A stretch of DNA of 64,000 nt from Gnetum montanum (GCA_015680685.1 MNCI01000200.1:1-64000), one strand, 5' to 3'; counted from the stretch's first letter, positions 45,058 to 57,994 are shown. A program made the numbers and translations. Notes: a model not told the origin generated them from the sequence alone.

Positions 45058-47845
45058 TCATGTAGTTCCTAGTGGCAGTGGCTCCTCCATTAGTGCCTTC
45101 CCTTTGTCTTGTGCTTCAGGCTTTGAGGCTTTGTGGCATTGAATTATGGCTTGGAGCTTCTCCTCTTCGGTCTGAGGGTCTTGTGCCATCCATGCTAATG
45201 TTTCAATGTTTAACAGAGTCGACACCTCCCACAGATAGGGTAGTTGTGGAAACATTTGGTTGGCCTTGACATACCAAGCCACGAACACCCGTCGTTCCTC
45301 TTCATAGGCTTTGGCTTTATCCTTGTACTCATGAAAGTCTGTTAGCCATCGAGCCAAGTCTGTTACGACATCTTTCTATCCCTGGTAGCTAGCTTTTATC
45401 ACCTCACGTTCAGAATTTGCAACATCTAGTTTCTCCACCAACTTCTTGTGCTCTGCAAATTCTTCTCCATATTTGATGTGGGTGGTTGCTACCCGTTGCT
45501 CGAGCTTTGACCTCGGGTGCCCTGCTGTTAACATGGCAAGATTGGCATATCTTAAATTTGCCAACTTCATGTATTTTGTCAAGTCTTGAATCTACAGGTC
45601 CCGATTTTTAACTTCCACTTGGTGGACGAGGGCATATGTGTCCAATATGGTCCACCAGTCAGTGTGTTGAGCACTGATAGTATTGATTTGGGCCTTGGCC
45701 ATATGGATCTCCTTTTTAAGGATCTATTTATACATTCCCACTTGATCCTGAAAGTGCTCCTTCAGCTTTTCATGTTGTTTAGCCTCATTCTGCCATGCGC
45801 TTATCTCAATTGTTGACTTTTGACAAATGACGCATACCTCCTCCATTGAGAGGGTTCGATTTTCTTTGGCTAAACAACTTACATCTCGGTTAACCTGGAT
45901 GAATTGTTCTCATAATTGATAAAAGTGTTCATCGAGAACGTTCTTTTGCTTTTCTATAGTGGTCAACTGAAGGTTGTCTGCAACTAGCTGCTTGTTTTCT
46001 TCTTGTAAGGCCTTGAGTGACTTAAGATGCACATGAGTTTGCACCTATGCTACGGAGGCATCCCAAACAGCCTTCTCTTTCTCATCAGCCATCCTTTTAT
46101 TTTCTACTATTAACTTGGTTAGCTACTTAGTTCTAAATTTTTCTAGTTGGTCTGCAGGAACAAATTGCAGAGGGTCTCGCTGTGCTGCTTATAAGGCCAC
46201 GAGCTACTCTTGTAGTTTCTGCACTTCAGATTTAACATACTTAGCCCTTACTTCTGTTAAGACTAGCTTCCCCTTTGTGGAAATGAGGTTTTATTGAATT
46301 ACTATAACATCCTTAGGGATGTCAAATAGGGATGTCATTACTTGCCTTGTTTGAAGAAATTGGTCAAGCACATACTCATGTTCCACAGGAGTCATTGAGG
46401 TTCCAGCCAAAGTTTGAGCATCCCATGCTCTTGTCAGATCTGTCGGTGGCACAACAGGTACATTGAAGGATTCTTTGATGTGGTCTACAATGACTTCTGC
46501 AGCTCTTGTGGCATTCTAGTGTTGCATGATCACCACGGTGGCCCCTTCACTAGTCTCTAACTGCACCTGGAAAGATGTTGCGTTTCCTAAGATTTGTTGT
46601 GACAATCTACTTTTCCCTCCTCCTATGTGAATGGATACTTCCCCCCTTATGTGATCCAACGAAACTGTAGGCTGAATGGCATCATTGATGGCACGGAAGA
46701 GGTTTGCATCATCATGACTTCCCCAATTGACTATCTCAATGATGGCCCTAAGATGGGTCATCGACGGTCTGTATTCTTGCGATGGTGGTAGCTGATCTTG
46801 GCTTGTGCTAGGCCCTGCTTCTTATTGTTGGCTGGGACCCATGCTTGGAGGTTGGTTGGGTCTTACAAGTTGAGTTGTAGTTGGTCTAGCCATCTATTCT
46901 TCTTCTTGTTCTAGTCCCAGTTCTTTCCTACTGCTTTTTCTTGGAGCTGGCGCCTTTAGCAATTTAGCATATGAAGAGATATGGGCTTTTCAAAGGACAT
47001 CATTGGTGTACCCCCAAATACTAGCATGTTGGAAAAGCTTTTTGATAAGACAAGGGAAAGGCAACGTCATCTTCCCTGTCTTTCGTTCCTCAAAATACCT
47101 TAGGATCTCCGTCAAATATAGATGGGGTAGGTTAGCATTAACCTTTCCCATCAACACTGCACATCCTCTAGCCACATACGTCGATATTATTTTTAGGCCC
47201 TTTGTGGGGAAGAGGTGATATGTTTCAATTTTGAAGTAAACCCTCTTCCGTCATCAACTCACCAAATGTTTTATTTCTACCATAAGCCTTCTTCAACCAA
47301 TCCTTTCACACATCGGGGTCTGAACAGGTGGATAACCGAGCAACCTTGGGCCCTGTATTCAGAAGGTTTAACACTTCCAAAATGACCTACGTAGAGAAAT
47401 CAATTGTTACACCATAAATATTAACAATGGTTCCTTGCTCCTTATTGTGCCAAAATTGGTACATTTCTCCTAGGTACCAGGAACAGCTTTCAGAGAGGAT
47501 AGGCCATAAGGGAGATCCTTTGAGGTGATCGCTAATGGCCTCAGGAGTGAACTCTACAAATGATTCAAATTTCAATTCCACAATCACCACAACGAATGTG
47601 CAGTTCTAATGGATAGCCTGAATGCAATCTTGGGGCAACGTGACTTATTGTCCCAATTCAGGTGCTACATTAGCTCCTCCTTCTGCTTGCCCGGACCATT
47701 TGGTAGGAGGTTCTTCTTGATGAATGCTGAATGATTGCTCCTCCTATTCTGCATGTTGTCTGAAAGGTCTTTGTCTTCCACCTCTCCAAGATCGTTTGCT
47801 TCCACCCTAGGTAGGACTTTCCTGTTGTCCACGTTTTGGGGCCAT
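45058..47845 (-). pseudogene. D extra gene: transposon-protein-like domain plus coiled coil
   Basis: The ATG at 47845 follows a TTGCAG acceptor. The N-terminal domain has ELKFESFVEFTPEAISDHLK, SPLWPILSESCSWYLGEMYQ, PKVARLSTCSDPDV, then GLKIISTYVARGCAVLMGKV, NLPHLYLTEILRYFEE and MTLPFPCLIKKLFQHASIWG. The last part resembles the C-terminus of the putative plant transposon protein domain (lpFP.LI..L). The C-terminal half (46500-45058) is Glu/Lys/Gln/Leu-rich coiled coil ending KGKALMEEP. The B gene at 17905-20560 is a homologue. Lesions are TAG/TGA stops and a shift near 47225. It lies between gag and 3' LTR where pol would be expected first. Confidence 0.7.
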
Positions 47846-47911
47846 CTGCAATCACATGGGCCAAGAGTTAGTAAGGTTGTTTTTGAAGTTAAGTTATACC
47901 TTACTACTTAC
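47846..47911 (-). other. Putative 5'-UTR intron of the D extra gene
   Basis: Minus-strand donor TTAATTAAG|GTAAGTAG at 47911 and acceptor GTGATTGCAG at 47846, directly before ATG 47845. At 66 bp it is short but workable for a plant intron. Confidence 0.6.
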
Positions 47912-48309
47912 CTTAATTAATGATCTTATGTTATCACGTGTGATAGTGCTCGAAAGTTTGTAAGAATGAGTGCTATAACTTAGGTGGTTTCCATTTTAGT
48001 TTCTTGGTATACCTAGGGATTAAATGATTTTTAGGCACAATTATTCTAAGTGTTATAGTTAATTATCGTAGCTGATGTTCTTTGGGCAATGATAAATTTC
48101 AAAAACATTAGGCACTTTTTGGCAAGTGTCCCTCCCCCACGACTAAGTTGAACACTCTAGGTTCAAGCAGGTTCAAACGGAATTACAATCGGAGTACCAG
48201 CGAGCGAAATATAGTGAGAAAAGCAAGGGTCGCTCAATTGTGAGTCATAGAGAAAAATTTCAAAAACTCCCCCTTGTGAATGAAAAAATGATGCTAAGTG
48301 TTGCTGGGG

Positions 48310-48425
48310 GGGTCACTTATTTATAGTTTACAGTGACACGATATTTCGTATGATACATCGCATACACGATATCACGTCAGACGCAATATTGCGTATGCAA
48401 TATCACATCCCTAGTGATATGAGGC
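48310..48425 (-). promoter_or_regulatory. Putative internal promoter of the D extra gene
   Basis: TATAAATAAGTGACC (minus, 48326-48312) is the same TATA form as in the D LTR (TATAAATAAGAGG). Upstream on the minus strand lie CGATATCACGTC, GCAATATTGCGTATGCAATA and CACGATATTTCG, the same GATATC-type palindromes that precede the TATA box in the LTR. The transcript would begin near 48290 and have a leader of about 380 bp. Confidence 0.6.
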
Positions 48426-49899
48426 ACAACAAAAATACTAAATTTTTAAAGGATTTTTTTGAAATTAACATTGTCAATTCAGAACATTGGTTATTATCAA
48501 GAGTTCTAGGGAAATTTCATTAATTTGAAAGGCACAATTAATGAGGATGGTGTGGATTTTATCAATAAAACTTTGGGTGGCAGGAAAAAGGTTATGTAAT
48601 GGTACATAGGAACATTGAAATTCAGAGGGATAATAGCAGGGAAAGAAATTCAATTAAAAATTATGCTAAGGGTAAGAAATGGTGTGTGTGAGCTATGTCA
48701 TAAGTGAAGATTACAAAAACGTACACAAGTGGATCCTCCCCAAAGTAGGTTTCAACCTATAATGCCCTTGTGTAACCACACTTAAAGTGTCCGTGGGCAC
48801 TATAAGGGTTAAATGTAATCCACACTAACTCTAAAAAACACACACATGTAAATATCACCGGAATAAGATGAAAATCCTATGCTATACGAGACGTGAGCTA
48901 CAATTACATGAACAGTGAGATGAGACAAAGTATAGAAGGGATCGTAGAGATTGGGACATGAGGTAACTAACCTAGGGCACAATGAATCCTACGTGTAAAG
49001 CATGATTAAGGTGTCATTAACCTGTTGTTCCAAGATCAAGACCAAGTTCATTCCTCTAATCAGTGACATCACATTGTTTCATACCATGATGAGCAACTAT
49101 GAGAGTACCATAACAACAAGGTGTATGATCACTTGGCATTTTGTTCAAGGGAGGAGTGACTTTTGTTTTGTGGCACTTTTTTTTTCGAATACTGAATCCA
49201 GAGAAGCTGCCAAATTTTAGGCATGGATGCATGTCTTTCTGGTGGGACCCCCTAGCACAGCATTAATTTTTGAGTACCCTTTTGATTACTCTTACTCCCA
49301 TTTTTCATTAGATCTATAGGGATCTTAGTATAACCACGTTGCATGATAACTACCACAGACGTCACCAAAGAGAATCTGCAAGTCCCCTTGATGTTACATC
49401 CTAATCATTCCCTCTTAGTCCATCCTTCTTCATTTTGGGTACAATGAATACAAAATTATTTTTAAGTTTTAATAATGTCAAGAATATCACTGTACCCTCG
49501 AACAGAACCTCTTATTTGTAGGGTGGATGAGTGGGTGTAATGGGCTCACTATCCAAATAATTGATCGCTCATGACTTAATAACATAGAACACACCTCAAC
49601 CAAAAATCCACATGAGTGTTTTATTCATAGACGAGATTACTTACAAAAAAAGTAAAAAGACAAAAACATGAAAAGATAAAAAGATAAAACAAAAAGTTGA
49701 AAAATGAAAAACTAGAAAACAAAAATTGAAAAATTAAAGAAAAATAAAAAGTGGTTATTAATCCTACTTATTAGAATGAGGGATATGCCTCATAGCTAGA
49801 TAGGATTAATAATTGACGACAGGGATCCTTGCATGTTGGAAGTATTCTGGCTTAGTCATATTTACCCCATCGGGTTTCACATGCTTGATTATAATGAGC
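48426..49899 (-). other. D spacer between gag and the extra gene
   Basis: About 1.5 kb with no RT, RNase H or integrase motif. An AAAAAGATAAAA-rich stretch lies at 49640-49750. Confidence 0.55.
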
Positions 49900-51738
49900 T
49901 TAGTGGGGAAATTTGTACGATGTAGTTTCCAGATAATGAGTTGACCCACTATGATATTTAGGACTGTTAGATGGTATGAAAGGATTGGGATGATGCCTCC
50001 CATGGTTGTGTTCATTGGGCCATATGGTTGTTGGAGTGTTAGATGGTGGCCTTGATGAAGTAACATGAGGCGTCGGGTTTGAAGGTAAGGCTGCATCATA
50101 GTGTTGAGCTTGTGCTGAGTTGAAGGATGTAGTGGCCTCAGAATTATGTTGTCCCTTCTTACGTCCAAGTTTGAAGAAGGGGCGCTTTTGATGTTGCTGA
50201 GGTTTCTCACTGCTGTTGGCAGTAGTAGCACAAGTGATGTTCATTGGTTGTTGCTGTGGTGCAGGTACCGTAGGAACAGTTGGTGGCATTGTGGAAAAAG
50301 GAAAAGGATGAGAATGTTGAAAGTTAGGAGGAGTATAAGGTGCACAAGGTGGTGGTTGTGTTGGAGGCATGGGTTGATAGTATTGAGGAGAATGGTATTG
50401 TGGTGAGATAAAGTGTGTTGGCTCAGTTGGAGAAATAGGATGTTGAACAAGAGAAACATTTGGATTTGGATGATATGAAGGGTGTCTCTGGTCTAGTGGT
50501 GGTCTCCCCCACGACTAGGATTGTTGCCACTATTATCTATCACAGTATCTCTGTATGAACTTTGGATGTAACGTGTTTCCCCAATGCTCATGTAAATGTA
50601 ACAATATTGGGCATTGGCCCTCGGGGTGATTGTATAGGCATATGTTGCATTCATACATATGATTGGTAGTTGAGCTCTTATTTTTGTTATCCCTTCTTTC
50701 TGATTGTCTATTGTTTTTTCCTACTTCTTGGGTTGTCAAAACTCTATCTCCAATAATGTTGATAAATTCTTCACATTTTTGATACGTCCATTCCAACATC
50801 TTATTGATCTTTGCCTCGACTTCTTCTAATGTTTATTGTGTTGGAAAAGATGATGTTTCCACCTTGAGATTGGTTGATTTCTCCATTTTAGGATCATGGA
50901 CCTTTATTAAGTTGAGATTTTGGTCCCGTTGATGTTTTTCAACACTCTCCCATCTAGCCATTTCTCCTTCTTCTTTTGCTACTTGCTTAATAAACTCTTG
51001 GACTTGATGGATTCGTAGTTCATATAATTGACCTTGGACATACATTCCTAAGGTCTCTCTTGTTTCATTACGTAGCCCATCAATCATATGGTACATTAGC
51101 CTTTCCTTGGAAAACCCATGACCTAGATAGTTTTTTAATAGTGCATAATATCTTTCTAAGGCCATGTACAAGGGTTCATGTTGTGCTTGTTTCCATCCGT
51201 GGATTTTTTTCCTCAAGGCTGACACTCTTGCGTAGGTTTGATATTTTTCGTTAAAGGCTTCTACCATTGTTGACCAACGTCATATCGAATTTTGTTTTAA
51301 CGATCAATACCATACTTTTGCTTGGTCAACGAGTGTCATGGGAAAGAGCTTAAGTTTTTTCCACTTGTTATCAATGTTATTCCATGAGTAGGCATCATAG
51401 AAGGCATGTAAATGTTGATGCAGATCTAAGTCATATCCTCCTAAAAATTTAGGAAAGTTATTTAAATCGATCCTGGGTAGACGACTCTCTTTACAATGCC
51501 TACATGAGATTCGAACAACCTCTTGTATTTGCGTTAATCTTGTAGTGGCTAGTAGGGGTTTATTGTCATCTTGTAAGTTATGTCTTCGTGTGTTGGGATG
51601 ATGTTTCTTTTGTTTATGTTTATCAAAGACCCTCACTTCAGGTTGTATACTCCAATCTTCATCGTCATATAGTTCATTGGTTCTCTAATGAACTTCCTCA
51701 CTAAGCGTGGCATTATCATAATCTTGCAGGAGAGGCAT
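49900..51738 (-). pseudogene. D gag
   Basis: One frame of about 610 codons from ATG 51738 (MPLLQDYDNATLSEE), with only a few stops near 51670, 51290, 50820 and 50530. Capsid motifs: FPKFLGGYDLDLHQHLHAFY, KKLKLFPMTLVDQAKVWY, FNEKYQTYARVSALRKKIHG, GLRNETRETLGMYVQGQL. The zinc knuckle is YECNICLYNHPEGQCP (CX2CX3HX4C, one residue shorter than the usual CX2CX4HX4C). The C-terminus is Pro/Gln-rich. Unlike B, E and F it lacks the EYVP/WHDLEGN N-terminal domain and the serine run. Confidence 0.85.
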
Positions 51739-51860
51739 GGTTGTAAACTTGTGTGTGAAATTGTATGTGACTTTTAATAATTATATTTTTTATAAAATAT
51801 ATATCATTAGTTCCTTTACAATGACCTTGTATAATATAACTAATCTAGATAACTAGCACT

Positions 51861-51880
51861 GTCCCCAACAATGGCACCAA
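51861..51880 (-). other. D primer binding site (tRNA-Asp type)
   Basis: Minus strand TTGGTGCCATTGTTGGGGAC directly follows the 5' LTR. Confidence 0.9.
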
Positions 51881-52737
51881 TGATGAGTGGCGAGGTACCC
51901 CTACACTCAACCATACGAATAGGAGTGTTTTCACGCGCAATCTAGTCGAACTTCGTAGACAGACTAGTTGTGGCACCTAGACAGTTAGCCTTAGGTCAAA
52001 TTTCACTGTCTTTCCACCTGGACTAGTATTATATTTTTCACGTATGGTTTAGTTTAGAGTGAGATGTATGATGGGTTTTCTAATATAATGCTACTCCTAA
52101 AGGCAATGGAAAGTAATATTAACTAAGCTAAGGGAGAAAGGGTAAGAGAGTATAATCTAGCCTAAGTGCAATGAGCATCCATTCCTTGATTGTCTGTACA
52201 CATCTTGGACTTCCTGCACGACTACCACAGGGATTACCAAGTGTAGATCCTAGGTACGCTACTAGGTTACCAAGTAGTCACACTTAAATGCTCGTAATCA
52301 AGTCGTACTCATTCTGAGTTTTAACATGAGATAAGGGTGAGAAGATATTAACTAGGAAAGTAGTAAATAATAATTAAATAAATAAATAAACAAAGTGAAT
52401 GTTGCAATGATGAAGTAATCTCAATCTTTATTGCCAGTCATGTGTGTGTCCAAGTATGTCACACTCGAATAAAGGATGTCATACAATTACAGTCACCACA
52501 TTGCAGGCATACACTAGAAAATATTCTAACTTTGGAGGGATAAAACTACTGGAGTCTAGCTAAAATCTAAATCTAAAACTAAGAAACAATGGAGAGCCAC
52601 CTCTTATTTATAGGACTGGCGGCGGGCTGTGATATCACATATGCGATATCGTAGTCAACGACCTGATATCGCAGTAAACGACGTGATATCGTGTCTAGGC
52701 ATGCGATATCGTGGTTGCCCCAAATTATGTCTCATCA
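51881..52737 (-). repeat. D 5' LTR
   Basis: TGATGAG...CTCATCA with minus-strand TATAAATAAG at 52612-52603. GATATC palindromes lie at 52630-52715 (e.g. TGATATCACATATGCGATAT), upstream of the TATA box in the transcribed direction. Confidence 0.92.
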
Positions 52738-53990
52738 AAAATGAATGCATGCTAGTAGATAATTATCCTCACACCATCCTTAGAAGCTTTTCAAACTTCT
52801 TAACTAGAAAAGTAGTTGAATGGTATAGAATTCTCCTCCATAGATCTATTATCTCCTTAGAGCAAATCTTCACAACCTTCATGGAGAGGTTCAAGTACAA
52901 TATTACTAAGGGTGATACTTTGAAAAATCTCCTAACAATCAAATAGGTACATAATGGATCCATCTCCATGTTTATCTCTAGGTGGACATCATTGGCCATG
53001 GAGCTTTTACATCAACTTCCTGATTATCAGCTTCTAGACATTTTCAAGCAATGATCCAAAGTAGATCAACTTCAAAAACAAAGAAAACAAAGTAGCAAGT
53101 AGAAATAATTCTATCCAAAATACTAGTCAAACAGTGGCTTTAGTGAACCAAACTACAATAAGTCCATCATCAAGCAGTGGAATTAATGAGGGGAATAGGA
53201 ATGCAAGTCTCAATCTAAAGCCTAACGATGATGGAAAAGGAACATTCACTAATAGTGGGTAATCAAGGAGGTCACAAAAAGATCGATTCATGTACCACAA
53301 ATTTATAATGATGTACATGCAATTATATAACATACTTCTGAAGGATGGACACATAACACTTAAGTAAGTTTTAGAACAAATGAAAACCTAACTCAAAAGA
53401 CCTCAAACCTTGGCCATTGATCCTTCCCAATGTATAGAAGGAGAGCCACATGTTCTTAAGTGGTAATGAGGTGCTAAGCCAGGATATGGAGGATTATAAT
53501 GCTCTTAAATATGATGTTTAGGTATTGGTAGAAAAAAGGAACAATTTTTTTTAATAATCTCATCCAACCTAGAAATCAAAACATAGAAATTTATTAAGAT
53601 CCTATGAATTCCCATTCTAGGAGAATTTTGGCCTTTCACTAGCAACTCAAAGGAATTCATCCACAAGCTTTCTTGATTGTCCAAATGGATCCCTCCTACT
53701 ACTAGTCTCCCTCATCCTCACTTTATCCTATCAGGACCTAAGAAGCCTCTTATAATCAATCTTCCTTGGAATGAAGCCAATGCTTCTCCTTTCTAGAACA
53801 TATGAAGGGCTCCATTAGTTATTGATATGACTCCTTACTATGACAAAGTTCCTATGCCATCCTATTCTAATTTCTCGTGTCCTCCCTTTCCTCCAAGGAA
53901 TAGGGTCTCCACATCTATTCACTCTATTCAATATTCTCCTATCTTACCTTATGCTATGCATCCACCATATTGTCCTTCATCTCTAACTAA
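52738..53990 (+). pseudogene. C' gag, C-terminal part
   Basis: Resumes after D with ECMLVDNYPHTILRSFSNFL, VVEWYRILLHRSIISLEQIF and FMERFKYNITKGDTL. Further on come TSLAMELLHQLPD, a decayed linker and the Pro/Ser-rich PSYSNFSCPPFPPRN region. Many stops. Confidence 0.78.
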
Positions 53991-54269
53991 GTCACAAGAA
54001 CCTTCCTTGCTCCCTACCCCCACATTGCCCATATGAATCCTCATAGGGGCCCAAAAGGAGGTAGGAACTGCTAATAAGGGGAAAGAGAAGGAATTGGCTA
54101 GTGATACAACAAAACGAAATTTTCATTCCAAGGTGCATCAAATGCAAATCCCCTTGCTCTCATTGTTATATCAACTTCACCAACCACATCCAATGCTACC
54201 TCCCCTACACCAACTTCAAAAACTCCAACTTCTAGGAACAAGGTTGTATCTCAAATTGCTACTACCATG

Positions 54270-55097
54270 AAGTTAAAAGGGACAAATCTTTTCTTCTTTA
54301 ACCTCATTTTCACTACAAAGGAACATTGTTTGGCATTGGAGGAGTTGCTAAAGTCCATTATAGTGCCTTTGGATATTCAGCTTCATGTTCATGCAATCTC
54401 ATTGGTGATTAGTCCTCCACATTATGAGGTTGACTATTTGATCTTTAAGGGGGAAGAACATCAAAACACATCATACAATGGGTATCATGTTATAACTTCC
54501 AATTTACATCATGATACCAATCAGAGACACACATGGATGATGAAGCCAAAATCAATGTCATATCATGGGTAGTCATTGAGCATTTTAGCCTTGAAAAACA
54601 TGTCATATACTCTAAGTATAATTCTTTTCTAGTTTCGTTTAGTGGTGTTAGAGAAGAAATCCTAGGAATGATAATTTTGAATTTCTCTATAGGGAGTATA
54701 ATTGTGTTTGAGGCTGTATTTGTTGTTAGTGAAGATTCATATAGAATTAATGCTATCTTAGGATGACCTTGGTTAGCATACCATCATGCTATTGCATCAC
54801 CCTTACATCAAGAACTATAATTCCATTATAAGGATAAAGAAATAGTCTTGTGTGTTGATCTTGAAATCCCAACTATTTCATTATTAAATGTATTAAAAGA
54901 GTCTAGTAGGATCTCAACTTGCTCTTGTTGACCAAACATCCTCAACAAAAGAAAATAAAGAAGAATATACAACCATTCTTTGGTCATCTAGCACCTATGA
55001 ATTTGTTGATCTAGGATTTGGTGAATTAGACATCATTGAATCCATCAATAATGTAAAAGTTCTCACTAGATCTAATTCTAGGAAATCCATCAATAAG
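54270..55097 (+). pseudogene. C' protease
   Basis: Active-site region MDDEAKINVISWVVIEHF (DDEA for D-G-A), then YRINAILG-PWLAYHHAIASP. It runs uninterrupted through the site where C carries the solo LTR. At its end the intron donor is AAG|AT, mutated relative to C. Confidence 0.72.
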
Positions 55098-56051
55098 ATA
55101 TCATAATCCTAAATATTTTCTCCTCTTTCACTACTCTATGTTCATTAATTATTTATTTTTCTTATGTTTCTATGTGTTTCTTCGTATGAAGTTAGTTTTA
55201 GCTTATTAACATGAATTTCATTTTTTTCTTTGTTAACTTTTTATCATTCCTTCTTAATTAGCATAGTATTATTCTTTAATTTTAGTATTTACTTCTCTTC
55301 ATATTTTTTTTATCGCATTTTCTGTTTAGTTTTTGCTTCATATTTTTCCTTAAAAAATGACATAGTTACGAATGTAAAAAAATTAAAATTAAAATCATAA
55401 AAATAGAAAAAAATGATGATAAACATATAAAAATAAAAATCCATAAACAATGATATCCCTATAACATAATTCTCAATCCCTATACAAATATTCATGTAAA
55501 TTCATTTCAACATTTAGAAAATTTATCACTATTGATTATTAATTTTTTGTACCTTAGAAAATTTCGTAGCTTTGGTTTTACCTTGAAAACTTAGAAAATA
55601 TTTCTAATTCCTCTACCTTGATTCCATGCCATAGAAAATTCTCTAACTTCTCTATGCCTTAGAAAATTTTCTAATGCTTCTATTATTTCTAGACATAGAA
55701 AATTTCTAACTTCTCTATCTTTTCTAGACTTAGAAAATTTCTAACTCCCCTATCTTTTCTAGACTTAGAAAATTTTCTAACTTCCCTATCTTTTCTAAAC
55801 TTAGAAAATTTTGTAACTACCCTATCTTTCCTAGACTTAGAAAAATTTTGTACAACTGTTTTCATACTTAGAAAAATTTTTCATCCTTTTCCAAAACTTA
55901 GAATCTTATTCCTATCTCTCCCTTGAAAAATGTAATTTTTTTCTAACTCTTTCCATTATGTGCAAGCAAACTTGAAATATTTTCCAGTTTTTTTTCTTAT
56001 TCTAATATTATTTTATTATGTAACTATTTCTTTTTCTATCATGCTTTATAG
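55098..56051 (+). other. Putative PR-RT intron of C'
   Basis: Matches 3917-4851 of C, including a pyrimidine-rich tract before TTTATAG. The donor is lost. Confidence 0.55.
55548..55915. repeat. Palindrome array in the C' intron
   Basis: Ten or so units of 31-36 bp with TTAGAAAATTTTCTAA (perfect at 55765-55780) or decayed forms, separated by CTTCCCTATCTTTTCTAGAC-like linkers. Confidence 0.85.
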
Positions 56052-57133
56052 ATTATGGATCCTAAGTTACTCCTTTGTCTACATAAACCAGTCATCTTGG
56101 ATGGGCTCCATGGTTGAATCTCCCTATCTCTCAATAAGAATTTGATCAATCTTTCACTTATTAACCCCTGAGATTCTATTATATTTTCCCTTAATATCAC
56201 TGAGGGATACTGAATCCCTCAAAGTAAACTCTCCTTCTTGGACCACGAACCTATTTTGACTAATGATCCATTACTAGAGCTCACTATAACAAATCACTAG
56301 AACGAAAATAAAATATCTTACAGCTGAGGGCAAAGCTATCCTATGACATTGAAAAATAAATTTTAGAAATAATTGGAAAAAAATTCTATTGCCTTTGCAT
56401 GGGGATATGATGACATCCCTAGTTTGTATCCCATTCTTGTCCAACATAACATCATACTTGAAGAAGGTTCTAAACCTATTAAGCAAAAAGCCTGAAAAAT
56501 CAATTCTAATCTAGCCTTAGTCATAAGAGATGGAATCACCAAACTCTACAATGCTAGATTTATAAATCTTGTAGATTACTCTAATTGGATATCCAACATG
56601 GTGGTCATTCCTAAGAACAATGGAGCTATTGGGATCTACATCAATTTTAGTAGCCTAAATAAGGTGATATTGAAAAATGATTTTCCACTACCCAACATTG
56701 ATCAACTAATAGACACAATGGTATATCATTCCTTACTTAGTTTCATTGATGGTGTTTTAGGCTACATCCAAATTCAAATTAATCTTGAGCATTAATTCTT
56801 TACAATTTTTATGATCCCATGGAGAACCTTCTATTAGAGAAAAATGTCTTTTTGGCATAAGAATGTTAGAGTAACATACCAATGGGCTATGGTCTTCATC
56901 TTTAGTAACCTTGTGTTTAAAACCATCAACGATTATGTGTATAATGAAAGAGTCAAGTCTATCATTATAGCAAATCATCCCATAGACTTAGACCTAGTGT
57001 TGAGTTATTACAACAAGTATAACCTTTGCTTGAACCTAGAGAAGTGCATTTTTAGCATAAAAACAAGAAAGATGTTAGGACTTCTAGTTTCAGCTAATGG
57101 TATAGTAGTTACTCCTAATAATTTCAAAGCCTT
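56052..57133 (+). pseudogene. C' reverse transcriptase, truncated by E
   Basis: SNWISNMVVIPKNNGAIGIY, INFSSLNKV, NDFPLPNIDQLIDTM, a decayed GFSGYNQI, VTYQWAMVFIFS and MLGLLVSANGI. The catalytic YVDD is changed to YVYN near 56935. The frame breaks off at the start of element E. Confidence 0.8.
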
Positions 57134-57994
57134 TGATAAATCAATTTTTGGTTAACTATGATATCATAACTCTAATATCGTAGCATAATCTACATCATCA
57201 TATATGTGATATTCTGGGATGCATGCTAGCCTATAAATACAACACTTAGGCACATAGATTTGCAATGGATTTCATTCAATAGTAGCAAAACTCTTTCAAT
57301 TTGTATTCGTGAATTTAGTCTTGAGCACTTAGAAGTGTATGCTTGCAGTGTTGTGTTAAGTAATTGTACAGAGTCTTTATTTAAGTGAATTGAACTTGGA
57401 CACAGTTCATGATGAGCAATAAAGATTGAGATTACTTATCATCATTGCAACATCCACTCAGTTTTCTTTCTATTTACTTAGATCAATTATTTTTTTTCCT
57501 TAGTTAATCATTTACTTTACCAACACTTTATTTTACATGTTGAAATAAGTGATATGGATACGACTAATTTTGAGCACTAAGTGTAGTTATCTAGTAACCC
57601 AATAGTGTTATCACTTAGTACACCTAGTAGTGGTACACTTGGTAATCCCAATGATGACTACATGAGTCCAAGGCATGTACTATAGATTAAGATTGGATAT
57701 CCATCATCATAGGATAGAATAGATTCATTTACTACTTTCCTTAGAATTAGAAACTATTTTCACTTTACCATATTTGCTAGGAGAAATGGCCTATTAACAT
57801 CAACATATCACATACTTCACTATGAGCTAAACCATACACATAGGCTATAGTAGCTCCAGATGGGAAGACAACGGTCTCAAACTTAAACCAATTACTAGCA
57901 TATTCACATTACCTCATCCATGTATTATGATCTAGTCATGCATGAATGTCTGTGACTTGTATGGTTTGGTGTTCGATTACTTCACTACTCATGA
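57134..57994 (+). repeat. E 5' LTR
   Basis: Proposed start TGATAAA (decayed TGATGAG), end CTCATGA. TATAAATAC at 57232. U3 has AT-shifted palindromes (GATATC, ATATATGTGATAT). Same subfamily as the solo LTR at 58831, sharing GCTAGCCTATAAATACAACA. Confidence 0.8.

Larger units (their letters stand above)
25690..52737 (-). mobile_element. Element D: Athila-like, gag plus extra gene, no pol; hosts element A
   Basis: LTRs at 51881-52737 (5') and 25690-26536 (3'), roughly nine-tenths identical by eye. Flanks are ACAAT (25685-25689) and AAAAT (52738-52742), one mismatch, and the C' gag frame reads across the site. Without A the element is about 8.65 kb. Its internal part has a PBS, gag (51738-49900), a noncoding spacer, and an extra gene with its own apparent promoter (48425-45058). 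No RT, RNase H or integrase was found, so it looks non-autonomous or internally deleted. Confidence 0.88.
22499..57133 (+). mobile_element. Element C': Ogre/Tat-like copy, interrupted by D and cut by E
   Basis: Its parts are the LTR (to 24396), PBS, gag (about 24870-25689 and 52738-53990), protease (54270-55097), PR-RT intron (55098-56051) and RT (56052-57133). It is split by D (27 kb including A) and ends in the window where E inserted. It aligns with C throughout protease-RT. Confidence 0.75.

Noticed and set aside
48310-48425. A further solo LTR at the D internal promoter
   Set aside because: Although TATA and GATATC motifs match the LTR, there is no TGATGAG or CTCATCA end, no poly(A) region and no TSD around it.
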